Both the position numbers and the translations under genes were made by a program. Of a stretch of DNA of 64,000 bases, positions 1-11,709 are shown piece after piece (the first letter of the stretch is position 1; the number at the start of each line of letters is the position of its first letter). The DNA lies in the NCBI GenBank assembly GCA_035772785.1, contig JAOCPU010000001.1, forward strand, positions 1-64,000, given 5' to 3'. The notes under the pieces are model-generated. The model was given only the letters and a program-made list of their open reading frames with translations. It made no database searches and was not told the DNA's origin. The DNA comes from Phlebiopsis flavidoalba (Eukaryota > Basidiomycota > Agaricomycetes > Polyporales > Phanerochaetaceae).

Positions 1-1105
1 TGTAATAAATAGACAGAATATACAAGTGTGGATGTAATTACATTATGGCTGATTTCTAGTACAGAACTTGCCACAGCCAGAGTGTTGTCACATCATTAGC
101 ACATAGTCTAAACGTTGTAAATCTGACGGTTACGATGGGCGCCTATTGTAATCCGTCCCCCGCTATATGTTGTATTGATAGTAAGGGCATTAGCACGGTG
201 TGGACTTGCTCTGGCCGTACGGTACGGTGCTCCAACAGCACAGCTTATAGTAGGTAAGTTTGTGAGTGATATCATCGCCAGTTTACGCTCGCCAAGTCCA
301 GTGAGTGTAGACGGCCGATTTTTTTTTTTTGATGAGAGGGACGCCTGTGTCGTCCGTGCCTCCGTCGAGCGAGGCATCAATTTCGCTCGTGCATATCAGT
401 CTCCCTCTGAAATTACGACACAGATAACTCTGTCATCGATACTCGTGTATCTTCCAGGTTGAGAAATAAGGCTGATTGCGGCATCGGATTGTGAAATAAT
501 TCGCACAGCACGCTGTAGGGGGCCTGCGCCTTGCACATGTTCTCCACCATCTCAATCTAACCGCTCATCATCCTGAACATCGTCTGCTGACACCTTGACG
601 CTGTTTTCCCCCTCTGCGGGGGGCACCTACAACGACGACGAAGCATAAATTAACCGTAACCCCGCATCGTCACCATTTGATTCTCAGCAGAGCACTACCC
701 CACGGGGCACCGTCCCTTCGAGCTTTCATTGCCACAACGCACCGTCCTCCACGTACTCCTCAGCTTTGCAGACCGCTTTCCAGACCCGTCCCTAGCCAGC
801 CAGTCCCAGCGAGCAGAAGCCCTTGTGCCAGCGACGCGCAGCCACTACGAGCTCGAGGAAGACGACGGGCCGACAGCAAGTGATCCCGGCTTCTGTGCTG
901 CACCATCTTCTTTGTCCTACCTCCATCCGTCCTCGCGAGCTCTACCTCCGTCACCTCCACACAGAGACGCAGACCCGGACGCCTACAGAGCCAGAAAGAG
1001 GCCGCGAGTACGACAGTCTCAGCTCATCACCGCCGTCGAACGCGCGCTGCTCGTCTCTGACGACCAAGACCACCACCCACCACCACCCGCACCCCCGCCC
1101 ACGCT
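1..1105. other. 5' flank without a recognised gene
   Basis: No conserved protein was recognised in either strand. The part after about 650 is rich in C and T runs and short CCTCC/CACC motifs, which fits the promoter and 5' untranslated region of the WD40 gene that starts near 1106. A run of 12 T at 319-330 is one of four long A/T homopolymer sites in the window. ORFs in 677-1487 overlap in several frames and none shows family resemblance before the start chosen for the WD40 gene. Confidence 0.5.
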
Positions 1106-3756
1106 ATGCGACTCACCAGCAACGACGCCGACTCTACGCTTTCCATCCTCTCTGCCCGATACGCTGCCGAGCCGGGCCCTCGTCTGTACCCGCAGTGGCG
1201 AACGGACACAACGGCGTTGTGAAAGGGAACGGGTTCACCAGCCCTTTCACCAATGGGAACGGCAAGGCGTCCCTCGTGGATGGCCCGCGGGCATCGAAGT
1301 ACTCATACGGGGTAGCCAAAGTGTCTCTGCCCGCGAACGACGCTGTACGTACGACTCCATATGTCGATCGAGAGGAGTATTTGTGCGGGTTGACTATAAC
1401 AGGCCTTGCGGGATGCAGGATGTTGTGGGTGTACATGTGAGTATTGTGCACTTTATTCTCTACGTCTTTATGTTGCTTAAGGTTTAATTGTGTCAGTGAA
1501 TCGCGCTGCTACTCTCGAGGCGGAGTCGGGGTATACAATGGAGACTATACGGATGTCTCTAACATTCCAGGGGTTGGGCAATGTATATTGGACTGCCGAT
1601 TGGTACAGACAGCGCAGAGGACACTTTAATGCGGTTGGGGCTCACGGAGGAGGAGGGACTTTGGGTGGCGTGGCCTTGCCATGTAGCATATAAGCGGTTA
1701 TGCTCACGGTCAGTCATAGCAGTGAAGCCAAGTTCCTTATCAGCCAAGCAAAAGTATATGGAGCTCCTTGATGCTCGAAGCATAGCAGGCCGGGCTCTAC
1801 AGATACTACGAAATGAGTTAAAGGCCCCGTTGAGATCCTGACCGGAGCAGTTACATTCAACTCGCTTAGGCTCAGTCGAAGTTATTACGTGATGTCGTCA
1901 TTGTCACCAACCACTGCCTTGCAGCCTCTTGATGTGTCAAGAGCTCGAGGATCTGCGTCATCAAGCTGGATGGGAAGGCATAAGCAATTCACGAAGACAC
2001 TGCTTTTAAACCTGCAACGTACGTCTGTCTCATAACAATATACGCGAAAGGTAACAATACTGAACGCGTGGTAACAGGATTTATACACTCTTCTGTCATG
2101 ATTCCACAACGACGTTTCGCTACCCTCCTTGATCAAGCTAGAGAATTTCAGCAGGCACAATGCCTGTATCATAATGCGCCCACACGAAACGCACGGAACA
2201 TTCTCCACTGTACGCCGACCATGTCTGCGATAACCGACAGTTTCCCTAGGGTGACCACGCGCGATCCTCCAAGTACACGATGATGAAGTATTGAACCTCC
2301 AATGGAGTCATAGCGGACTCTACCTTGCCACTGCTGGTAAGGACAAATCTGCGACTGCATCTGGCGAATAGACGTAAGTTGACTGTAATCGATGAGAGAA
2401 ACCGATGACTTATGGCAGCAAGATAGTGGCGACAACTTCATAGTCGAATTGCTGACCCACAACGCGAGAATATATCGCGCAGATTTTTGTGTTGCGTGAT
2501 CACAAGTATCAAGTCGGCTGTGTGTGGCATGGTCGTTAGACGACTCAATATTACTCACACCGCCTCGGAGAATTTCATACATATGTGGAACGCGAGGGTG
2601 AGTTTAGCGAGTGCACCTTCACAGGCGAGGCTGCTTACTGTGCTCGTTTCCCAGAACGGTGCGCTAATTAGGGTCCTCGACGCACACTCTGATGTGTGTG
2701 ACGCCACCTGGCTTGGCTACCGGATGGGTCGGGTTTCATCTCCGGCGGACTGGATCGCAAGATCATCCTATGGGTGCGTTGTGCGTCGTCCCAGTGTCGG
2801 CACTGTGCTCAGGCACTGACCTCCGACTATTTCTCAGGATATCGACGGAAAGCCGCGGGACACCTGGGGCCGGACACCGATAACGAGTGACGGATCTCGC
2901 AATCACGCCAGACTTTACCAAGCTCGTCGCCATCGGAATGTACGACCCTGATGCCCCGCCCCCGGCGGGCAATGGCGTGGCGCCGCCGGAAGGGGCCATC
3001 GCAGGCACCGCACCAAACACCACCGGGACCCAGTTCGCCCCCACCCGGCAACAGACCGTCAGAGAACCGGATCATCGTGTATGACCTGTTAACAAAACAG
3101 CTCGAGACGTACGTACCATTCTGCTGATGCCCGTGCTGCGTATCCCGTTCGTAGCGCTAACTACCCGAATCCATGGATGCGCAACAGGTCGGTCAGGATG
3201 GAGGGAGAGTTGACGAGCGTCAAGGTGTCGCAGGACTCGCGCTACGCATCTGATAAATCGTGCGCTCGCGACGGCGCTACCGTTCTTTCTGTGGGTGAAT
3301 CAGTTTCTCGGCTGTGAACGAGCTGACGTATCGCATGATGCCGTGTCTGCAGGAGATTCATCTGTGGGAGATTAGCACCGGGAGGACGGTGCTCAAGTAC
3401 ACGGGACCACAAGTCAGTCGTCTGACCACGTTATACTGTATTGTCATCCGGTGGCGTGGAACGGGCATACTTCGTCGTGAGCGGGAGGCGAAGGTTCGCT
3501 GCAGGTTTCCACTTATGGGCTTTCGTTTCTTTGGCTGGCACCAACGCTGCGCTCCGTGGCAGACGTAATTGTGTAAATCCTGGCATGGAGACATTAGCTG
3601 GACCGCACCTGCTCGATAACACTTCCCTGGACATGGGAGGCGGCTCTGTCAACTCGGTTCGCATGGAATCCCAAGTAACGAACGCATTGTTCGCATCGTG
3701 TTCGGGTACGACCACACTGTCGCGCTCAGTCTGGGATTCGCATTCCCAGCATTTGA
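1106..3756 (+). CDS. WD40-repeat protein of the GID7/WDR26 type (frameshifted in this sequence)
   Basis: Homologue of yeast Gid7 and animal WDR26, a subunit of the GID/CTLH ubiquitin ligase that marks gluconeogenic enzymes and other targets for degradation. In order I read: a low-complexity N-terminus with NGHNGVVKGNGF near 1200; a LisH/CTLH part with AATLEAESGYTME (1507-1545), EDTLMRLGLTEEEGLW (1615-1665) and KQKYMELLDAR (1750-1780); SVMIPQRRFATLLDQAREFQ (2093-2153); then WD40 blades with ENFIHMWNAR (2570), VTDLAITPDFTKLVAIGMYD (2887), ELTSVKVSQDSRYA (3205), EIHLWEISTGRTVLKYTG (3355), GGSVNSV (3640) and FASCS...VWD (3690-3740). Order and motifs match the whole family. Several introns and many one-base indels separate the blocks. 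The start at 1106 is the ATG preceding the conserved N-terminal blocks; the stop is approximate. Product is confident, exact boundaries are not. Confidence 0.85.
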
Positions 3757-6700
3757 GTTGTATCTTCGAGCGCAGCAAAACGGGGGGAGCGGTGGACTTG
3801 GACCGCGCGTCGTGGCGGAGGAAAGGGGAAAGGTGGCAAGGAGCAGAGAGGTCAACCAATTATGGCCCTGATGGTCCTTGCCCTCGTGTGACCTCCTTGT
3901 CTTCACTTCGGTATATTGCAGGGCCATGGGAGTGCACATTCAATGCGGATTGCTGTTAACTCAGCACACCCGGTGTGAGGACCACGTCTTCATTAACCGT
4001 ATTTCCAGAACACAGACAAACTCAATAATACTAACGGTAACAGCACCCAGCGGCCTTTTAGAAACCTGTTCTTGCGTTGGACATTTACAAACGTTAGGGA
4101 GGCCATCGCCACTCCATCCCCTGCCACCAGTCTCCACACCAATTGCATTCACAAGGCGTGGGCTGGTGCCCCATCCTCCCATCTGTACTAGTCGACTAGC
4201 GCTCACAGCGGGTGTCGTCGTTTTGCATGCGCAACAGAGAAGTGGTTACGAGGTGATTGGATATAAAAAGATATTTCAAGACTATTATTTCGAATTCGTA
4301 ACCCTGCTTTTTGTACGGGGTGGTCTGTAGATCAGGAAAGTGGGTTAAATCTAAGTTGGCGGATCCAATGCTCGCCCACGCGTCTCGCGTCTATGTCACG
4401 CCACCGTGTCCGCCTTCTGGCGCTAACGCACATGCGTTTCGTCTGCTTGCACAATCCTGTTACTGCGTCTTGCACAGCGTTGACTGTGAGTACAAGTACC
4501 AATCGCTCTGGCAATATTCCTACTAATCAGATGTAGTTCGGAAACAGGGTGCCATTGTCGTGCGGATTTTTCACTACTCATGGTTTGCAGGAGGCGACGA
4601 CCGCGGTAGTCGTCGAGCAGCTGGTCTGAATCTGCGAGCAGTAGTGAGGACGTTAACAGTACAACAATAATTCTATTGCAATGAAAAGGTTAGTTTTGCT
4701 TTCTGTGAATGCGCTCAGAGGCATTTCTGACTATCAAACCTTACACTGGCGATCAGGCCGTGCCGCGGGCTCCGTGTGGTACGCGGTGCCCGACGTATCA
4801 TTGGAATACTCTCCGCGGCTCGCCGTGCGGCAGCAACACTGCTGGCTTCTTGGAAGAACTAAGCTCCATCCTCTTATGCTGCGCGGAAGTCACATTGTCT
4901 GACTATGGGTGTATGTGTCTGAATCTCATCAGCTGTTGCCTTTTCATCTTACCAAGGTTTCATAACCGGAGAGGCAGCCTTGTAGAGGGTCGGCAAGTGG
5001 TACATTTAGACCAAGTAGTGGGCATGTGCGCGCGGGCCTGGTCCCCCCGCCAGAATCCGCAATCTCCACATTGAATCTGTAAACGCGTTCTCATTGGACG
5101 AAGACGAGACGCTGAAACCGAGGTTGCTGCGGGGAGTCTCAACAGCGTGTAGCGAAAGCTTGGTCACCGCATTATATCCGTCGTGCACCAAACTTTCGTG
5201 CTTCGCAGTTACCGTACGCAGCCTTTTGGTGCATGTATGACTTGCCCCTGTCTGCAGATATTCATTTCTCCCCGCCTGTGCGACGACAAGGGGGTGAGAT
5301 CGGTGGTTAGTACACGTGCTTGCCCACTGCCTTTTTATTACGCGCTCCTGCTTTTGTGATGCAGAGTGGTGATGCTGAACGTGCCATCAAGTGCATTTAT
5401 GTACCTTGATGGTCTAGAACAAAATCGAACAAAGTCCAAAGTTTGACGTTTCCAACGGTCCTTCGACCGCCAGTAGGCAAGTATCTTGAAGTCCGAACAA
5501 TCACGTAAAAAACAACAGATGATCAAGCCGATCACGCAGGCAGCGCAGTCTGTTTCATCATGTATGTCTGCGCATGCGAGGGCTGGTTGGTTGGAGCGGC
5601 CTCGACAAGGTTCCGGGCCAGAATTCCAGGTGCAGCAGAACCCAGAGGGGTTTGTCCCAGGAATCCGGGCACCCTATGTTCGGCCTTCTTGTCCCGCTTC
5701 CCATAGCCAGTATTTTTCCTGCTCAGACGGATAGTGTGGGTGGGGTCCGTGGGTCGAGCCCAATTCAGCGAATATCTCTTCTAAACTGCTGTAGCACACA
5801 GAACGCCGGATGACGGGCCCTGTCCGACCTCTTAGAGAGGAGGCAGCAGATCTTTGAAGAGGAAGGTTTGTCAAGGCCACGGTGCCAAGAACCTGCAAAG
5901 CCCCCGGCACCGCGTCGCTACACTTACTAGTCAACCTCCGACAGGGCGTGTGACTTTGGTGCCATCAAGGGTCAGGGACCGGCATAGGTGAGCCCGTTTC
6001 CTGGTCCCTCACACTTGCTGACGACCTGTGGCCGGCGGTGATGCTCGCAACTGTCGCCCTCCGCGCGGTCGCAACGTGTGCTGTCTTTACCGTCTCTCTG
6101 AGATTTCAATCAGTACTATGTTCCACGACCAGTTGCTCGACTGTGTCGTGCCGGGGGGGTCCGACGCGGTTATTTCGAGTTTGTCGTGCTAGACTCGCGG
6201 TGTGGTGGTATGGTGGTGGGGAGCGGTCGTGTCCGTGCCGTCTACACACGGAGGGCGAGTTGGAATTCCGTGACACACCGGCGACGTAATTACGACATCA
6301 AGGGTTCACGAAGTCTAAAACATTAGCAGACCGATACACGCAGGTGCGTGGCCTCGGACTCAGGGTTATAGGATGGGTGTGGCAAGATCGCCGGGCAAAG
6401 CACAGAGATGGCGGTAATTAGAGGAGACGAGGTGATTAAGCAGCTTGCGAGTGTAGGAAAAGACACTACGTTGGCATAAGTGATGGCGTTTATGTGCGGA
6501 GATGGGCCAGCGACAGAGATTCGATGGCTTAATGGCGGCGGGTAGGATCGGTTGTGTCAGTCAAGCTTGACCGGTAGTTGACCGGGGAAAGATTCGACTG
6601 AGCAGTCTCGGTGTTCATCATGCTTCTGGACCGTCACCGCTATGCTAGCACGAACACCCTGCGGGTCACATGCTGCGGTAATAGGCCTTACTATGCCTTC

Positions 6701-9700
6701 GGCATAAAAATAGGGACCGACATGGCGATCTTTGAGGTGCTATTGGGTCGTTTTCACAGAGGATCAGGTGTTGAGCATTTTGTGATCCGGACCGGCGGGG
6801 AAGCCTTGGTGTTGGACCGGCCGCAGGGCACGGGTGTTGTTACCTACCGAGCTAGGAGAGCGCAACGCCGTCCGAGGAAGCCTTCGCCAGTCGGGAGCCG
6901 GACCACGAGCACGGTGCCGGATGTTAGTGCCACATTGTGGCTTGACGATTGCTTGTCTGCGTTCAAAGATTGTTCGCCCAGTTGCAAGTACCCGTCAGTC
7001 GTGGACGACCGCCCGACTCGCAGGCTCCCAGTCGACACAGTGGAGGACGGAAACCCAGCAGTGCCACTCTTTTTAACACATCGGATAGAGGGGACCGGGC
7101 AGGGCTGAATACAGCGTTACTATGTGGATGCTTCGGTTAGAACATGGCTATAGTTGATAGTAGACCGAAACCACCTTACGTCGCATGCGTAATAGATTGG
7201 AAACCAAAGCAGTGCACTGTAGATTCTCCTGTGTGGGGGGCTAGCTTGACCGGTCGCGCGGCTCGAGTCTACTCTGAAATGGCAGAATGTCCTCGGCGCT
7301 TGTGAATGAACCCCTGGCCTAACCGGACACGATGGTTAATTCAGAGTTCCCAAAACGCTACACGGTAAGCCCGTGTCTCACTTAACAAGCATGCCTGTAC
7401 GGTAACCGTTAGTGTAGCCTCGGCGGGAGTGCCGAGTGTCTATGTGAAATTTGACCTGAGACTCCTCCGTCGTTGTTCGCAGCTCTTCGCGTCTGCTGTG
7501 TACGTAAGTTGGAGCCCACGGCCGTCAGAAACGTTTCGCTTCCATGGTCACGGAGGAACCTGGGCCGGGGAACCCGAGGGTCATGATAGCCTTGGGAATT
7601 TTTGAGGAACTGAGCAAAACTCACAAAGTTGATTCGTCTCGCCACGACTCTGGTTCGACTTCTGCGTTTCGCTTTTCTGCTGGAAGGGGGAATGTCCGGA
7701 AGCAAAGCCTCTTCCCATAACTCTATGGGTCATGCGTTAGAACTGTAGTTGGTGCTATCTGGAGCATAAGCTTACCAGTCGTATACATGTGCTAGAGACT
7801 ACAGGGGCCGATGGTGCTTGGAATTAGATAGAAGTTAATGTGTTGTAATGACGGGCTTACTAACCGGAGTGGCCTGTTCAAATCGCAAGAGAGCTTCAGG
7901 AGAGCAATTCTGTTAAAATAGGGCAAAACGAGTCAAAGGATGCATCTTCCCCAAGGCTCCATATGCCTGCAAATGCAATGAGAAGGATGCACGTCGTTTG
8001 AAAGTAAAGTCGGCGTACTCTCCACATGCGTAGATGCCACTGTAATCATTGAGCACTGCATCAGAGCTGAGTGGCGTTCCGGTTAACAGGGCTTACAGCG
8101 ACGCACCCTCTCTGGCATAGGCTTAGCAGGCTTGGAATACGCTTGTTTCCCGACGTTTCTTTGTCGTGGGGCATTGCCGAGGATGGTTTGAGTGCAGAGC
8201 TGGTTGTGTGAGCGTGAACGCAATTGCAGGAGATTGCAGGGTGGTGGTGGCTAGCCGAGAGATAAGCGCCATCACCGCTCCGGGGGTGTCGCACGCCCAA
8301 ACAGGCAGTCCTGGGGCCGGTGCTTCTCCGCTACATCCAAAAATGGCAAACGTCGAGGTTGATAGAAGGTTTTGATTTTTTCAAACGGCAATGCGGGCTT
8401 TGCGAATGCACGCACATCGCCTTCGTCTTCGGTCGTTGATTAATTCGGGCGGCCTCCTCGGGGATTCTGTCTCTGTGCTTACTCCAAGATTTGATTCAAA
8501 TTTATGCGCTGCATGGCCGACAAAGCCCCCACTTTAACTCACATCAAGGAAGTGAACAGTAGTAGCGCACCCAATAAGCTCCGATGCTTACTGTTTGCTA
8601 ACGTACTAAAGCGTCGAAATGCCAAATGTCGTCATGGTACTTGATCAAGATTTGGAAATATTACACAGGTTGGCAAGTTACCGCCTACGGACAGTCTCAT
8701 ACTGTGGCTAGCCGGATAAAAGACTGGTCACATACACGCAGCAAGATAGTTCTATGTCGCGCCACCCACTGGTGGCATCCACCCGGCTGCGAAGTCCCTG
8801 TACATTGGTTCATGTGTCAGGAAATCAACCGGTGCTGTCAAACTGTATGGGTAGTGCCTCCCAACTCGGTTGTGAGAGAACACGCCCTGTAACGCCATAG
8901 CCATACCGGGATCGAAACAGGGTGTCTCCGCGTGAAATTCGCACGCGGTTATTCGTGTCGCCGGCACGGGGTCATTCAGCGTTTTTAGGACGAATTGGAG
9001 CCCACTAAAAGACAGGCCGTGAGGCGAAGTGCTTCCGTATGCAAAGCGCGCGAGGCTCCCGCCGTGTGGAAGCATTCGATGACATGCGAAGTAAATCCTA
9101 TCCGGGTTAGTTGACGGCAGGCAAGGAGACCTTTTCCAATTCGACGGGGTGTTGTAGGTTGCCTTGGTTTGGCTCCCTAATCCAGGATGGATCTCAAGAA
9201 ACAGAGTTGTGTAGCCCGCTAATTCTGCCGCTGTGTAGCAAGCGTTGCGCGCATACGTTTATGGCAACGATATCCGTATCGTCCGCCGAGTCTCTCACTG
9301 GCTGTTACGACGTGGTGGCAGGTCCATCATCACCTCGAGTCCTCCCGCGGGAAAAAAAAGCGAAGGAGCTGGACTTAGATTGCCTGTGACGGATTCTCAG
9401 AGGTTTTGGCGCAACCTAGCTCGAAGGCCGTGTAGGGAAATCGGTCACCGGTCGCTTCGCCCTATGGGCCATTCCGTCGGTTGGGAATCAAAGTCGGGAG
9501 GCGCAGGTACCGCACAAAATAGAACCGTGGGTGTTTTTGCATTTTCTCCATGGTATATAATGCGCGACGACCCGTTCGGAAGGTTTCAGGCACTACTCCT
9601 CCTGACATTGCGGGGTTGCGCCATCCGATCAGTAATCAGCGACGCCAGACCTCTACACCCAGTACTTGATATTGCTGGACACACTACATCGTCATTAAAA

Positions 9701-9722
9701 CGGACTCGCCCCTCATCATACC
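3757..9722. other. 5.9 kb stretch with no recognised gene
   Basis: ORFs here are short, overlap on both strands and show no conserved motif I recognise; the longest (165 codons at 6611-7108) has no family resemblance. I see no tRNA, no array of direct repeats and no obvious long terminal repeats. This contrasts with the rest of the window, where conserved exons can be followed despite frameshifts. The last few hundred bases hold a TATA-like element near 9553 upstream of the Gti1/Pac2 gene. The stretch could be decayed repeat DNA, a fast-evolving lineage-specific gene hidden by indels, or true intergenic DNA. Confidence 0.4.
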
Positions 9723-10670
9723 ATGTTCTACGCACCAGCTCAAGACACGCAGCGTCCGACACACCCGCGTTTTACATGTCCGAGACGCGCGAGATGCCCA
9801 TACCGTGTTTGAGGCTATGTTCGTCAGGGACTGCTAAAACCCGTTGTTCGTCGGATCTCAATGAGCTAGAACGAGCCAGCTATATTCAGTCGGGATCCAT
9901 CTTCGTCTGGGAGGAGAGCGACGACGAGATGGGCCTTAAGCGGTGGACCGACAAACCGAGGCGAGTTCGAGAGCGTCACGAAGCACGGAGAACACGGCAC
10001 TAACGTCTCTCGTCATGCAGCGTGGTCGCAAAGCCGGATGCGAGAGTCCGTACTTATTTTACGACGATAAGATTTCGGCAGAAGAGCCGCCACCGCCAGT
10101 AGATACGAATGTCAGGTAGGAACCCCCACGTCTTTGACATATACTGTCCGAACCTTACACGACGCAGATATAGATTCGTTGACGGACCTTCTCGTACATG
10201 GACCTATCCTCGGCGCAGTCCCATTACGACCGCAGTGACAGACATCCTTTGGGGCTGGTGAAACAGGCGTACTCCGCCTGGGTCATAGACTCTGTCAATG
10301 CGAAACCAAGAAAATGGCATTTGACGGCATACTTCACGTACTCCGACTTGCCAAGTATTCCCACCGTGGACCAAGACCCGCTGCTGCGCACACTCACGGT
10401 GCCTGCTGGGATCTACAGAAGCGGGAAGGCGAGGTCACGGAACTCTGACGCCACGTCGTCTTCATCTTCCGGCTCGCCACCACCACGCCCAATGACGCCA
10501 ATGTCAAATTCGTCGCGCACGCGGGCGGATAGTATCGTGTTGCCGTCACTGCACTCCGCCATTGCCCCCGGACAAATGAGTCCACATACGCGCAGCATCG
10601 GCAGCATAGCGCACGGTTGGCAGAGGACCAGAGGATGATTCAGATGTTGAATTCACGGCCAATCTTGTAG
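9723..10670 (+). CDS. Gti1/Pac2 (WOPR) family transcriptional regulator
   Basis: Member of the fungal WOPR family (Wor1, Ryp1, Gti1, Pac2, Sge1), nuclear DNA-binding regulators of morphological switching, sporulation, pathogenicity and secondary metabolism. The WOPR N-terminal box is readable across frames: ARDAH-like residues near 9790, then LNELERASYIQSGSIFVWEE (9860-9920), DDEMGLKRWTD (9926-9952), an intron ending at the cag near 10020, SQSRMRE and YLFYD near 10027-10065, EEPPPPVDTN (10081-10112). The second box is RFVDG near 10170, then GLVKQAYSAWV (10255), KPRKWHLTAYFTY (10305-10343) and LPSIPTVDQDP. The end is a Ser/Pro-rich tail and a terminal LAEDQRMIQML that stops at 10668-10670. It is convergent with the CWF18 gene. 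About three introns and several one-base indels break the frame. The family call is strong; which WOPR paralogue cannot be decided here. Confidence 0.9.
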
Positions 10671-10885
10671 AGCCCGGGATCTAGAAGGCATTTGATTTGT
10701 AGCACACTGTGGGAGATTATCATAGTATAGGACTTACACTGGCTAATGGTGATGAATGATACCCATGATATTACAACATTCCTTCAGAAAATTGGCAAGA
10801 GCTCTACGCGCACCACACAATATCATGGATATAGCTCATTAAGGTATATAAAGAGAGTCGCGTACATTGGCGGAAGGCCACAAGA

Positions 10886-11544
10886 TCAATCTTCCTCGTC
10901 CGACTCGCCCTCGTCCTGTTGTCCGTGTCTTGCTTGTGCATTCATGGCCCCAACGAGATCGTCAGACTGCCCTTTCTGAGCAGCTAGTCTTTGTCCTGAG
11001 ATAGAGGCATTCGAAGTCAGCGGCAGTGGAAATGGAGATAGAGAACAGCGCACGGATAAGCGTGGGTACGGCCTCCTGTGTCTCCTCTCGAGTTTCGCTA
11101 GTTTCTTATCGAGGTCACGTTTGAGATCCCCAGTTTGGCCGTTTGGCCGTTTTGGTGCAATGTTATGTAGATGCTAATAGTCGTGTCATCTAGCACACCT
11201 TGAGCAGGAGGTGTACGGGGTTCAAGCTCACTAGCTCCTCGGGCTCTTCGTTCTGCGTCTTCGCTTTATGATCTCTCTGCGAGAACCTTCGACATTCTTT
11301 TCGACCGTATCCATCTCAACGTCTTCATCGTTCGTACGCTTCTTCAGTGTCCGAGTCTCAGGGTCGAATGTACGGTGTTTGAGAACCGGCTCCTCAGGCG
11401 TACTGTCCCAATTTAAGCAACGGGTTTAGTGTGTTCGAGTGAGCTGCGAGCGACCTACGCTTCATCTACCGCCTCTCCCTCCTTACGTTTCCGCAACGCA
11501 ATCAAGCGTGCCTTTCTGGCCTCGGACGCCTCCTGCAGAGACAT
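10886..11544 (-). CDS. cwf18: Pre-mRNA splicing factor CWF18 (CCDC12 homologue)
   Basis: Small coiled-coil protein of the spliceosome (NineTeen complex/Prp19-associated, human CCDC12). Reading the minus strand: MSLQEASEARKARLIALRKR at the start (11544-11485), then VLKHRTFDPETRTLKKR (about 11390-11340), DVEMDTVEKNV, an NIAPKRPN...DLKRDLDKKLAKLERRTQEA block (about 11165-11075), and QKGQSDDLVGAMNAQ leading to an acidic tail EGESDEED that stops at 10886-10888. The hallmark PNWDLKRD motif is damaged by an apparent 8-base duplication (ggccaaac) and an extra G. At least one intron separates the last two blocks. It is divergent from GUF1, with 165 bases between the two start codons, which probably hold a shared promoter. 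Confidence 0.85.
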
Positions 11545-11709
11545 GGTGGAAGGATGGAGAGACTCGAGGGCCTCAGACATCCTCGCATCTAACGGAAACG
11601 CAGCAAAGCGCCCGCGTTGAATGCTGACTAAGCATGATTTCAGCACACTCAGTGTACTGCTCTCCTACGTCGTCCCACTTGCCTCCGTCCCATTTTCTAG
11701 GTCGGTGGC
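11545..11709. promoter_or_regulatory. Short divergent intergenic region between CWF18 and GUF1
   Basis: 165 bases separate the two start codons of divergently transcribed housekeeping genes. No TATA box is visible on either side, unlike the terpene, MFS and secreted-protein genes. Such short head-to-head spacers in compact fungal genomes often act as bidirectional promoters. This is inferred from layout only. Confidence 0.45.

Noticed and set aside
729..1487. 252-codon Pro-rich plus-strand ORF
   Set aside because: It runs through the likely 5' untranslated region of the WD40 gene in a frame with no conserved residues.
1106..3756. The WD40 gene and other frameshifted genes as pseudogenes
   Set aside because: Indel density is the same in essential genes and protein conservation persists between breaks, so sequencing error is more likely than decay.
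6611..7108. 165-codon ORF in the gene-poor stretch
   Set aside because: No recognisable motif and other-frame ORFs overlap it; length alone is not enough support.
9245..10003. 252-codon plus-strand ORF as a single protein
   Set aside because: Only its last 90 codons match the Gti1/Pac2 family; the upstream part has no resemblance and precedes the family start at 9723.
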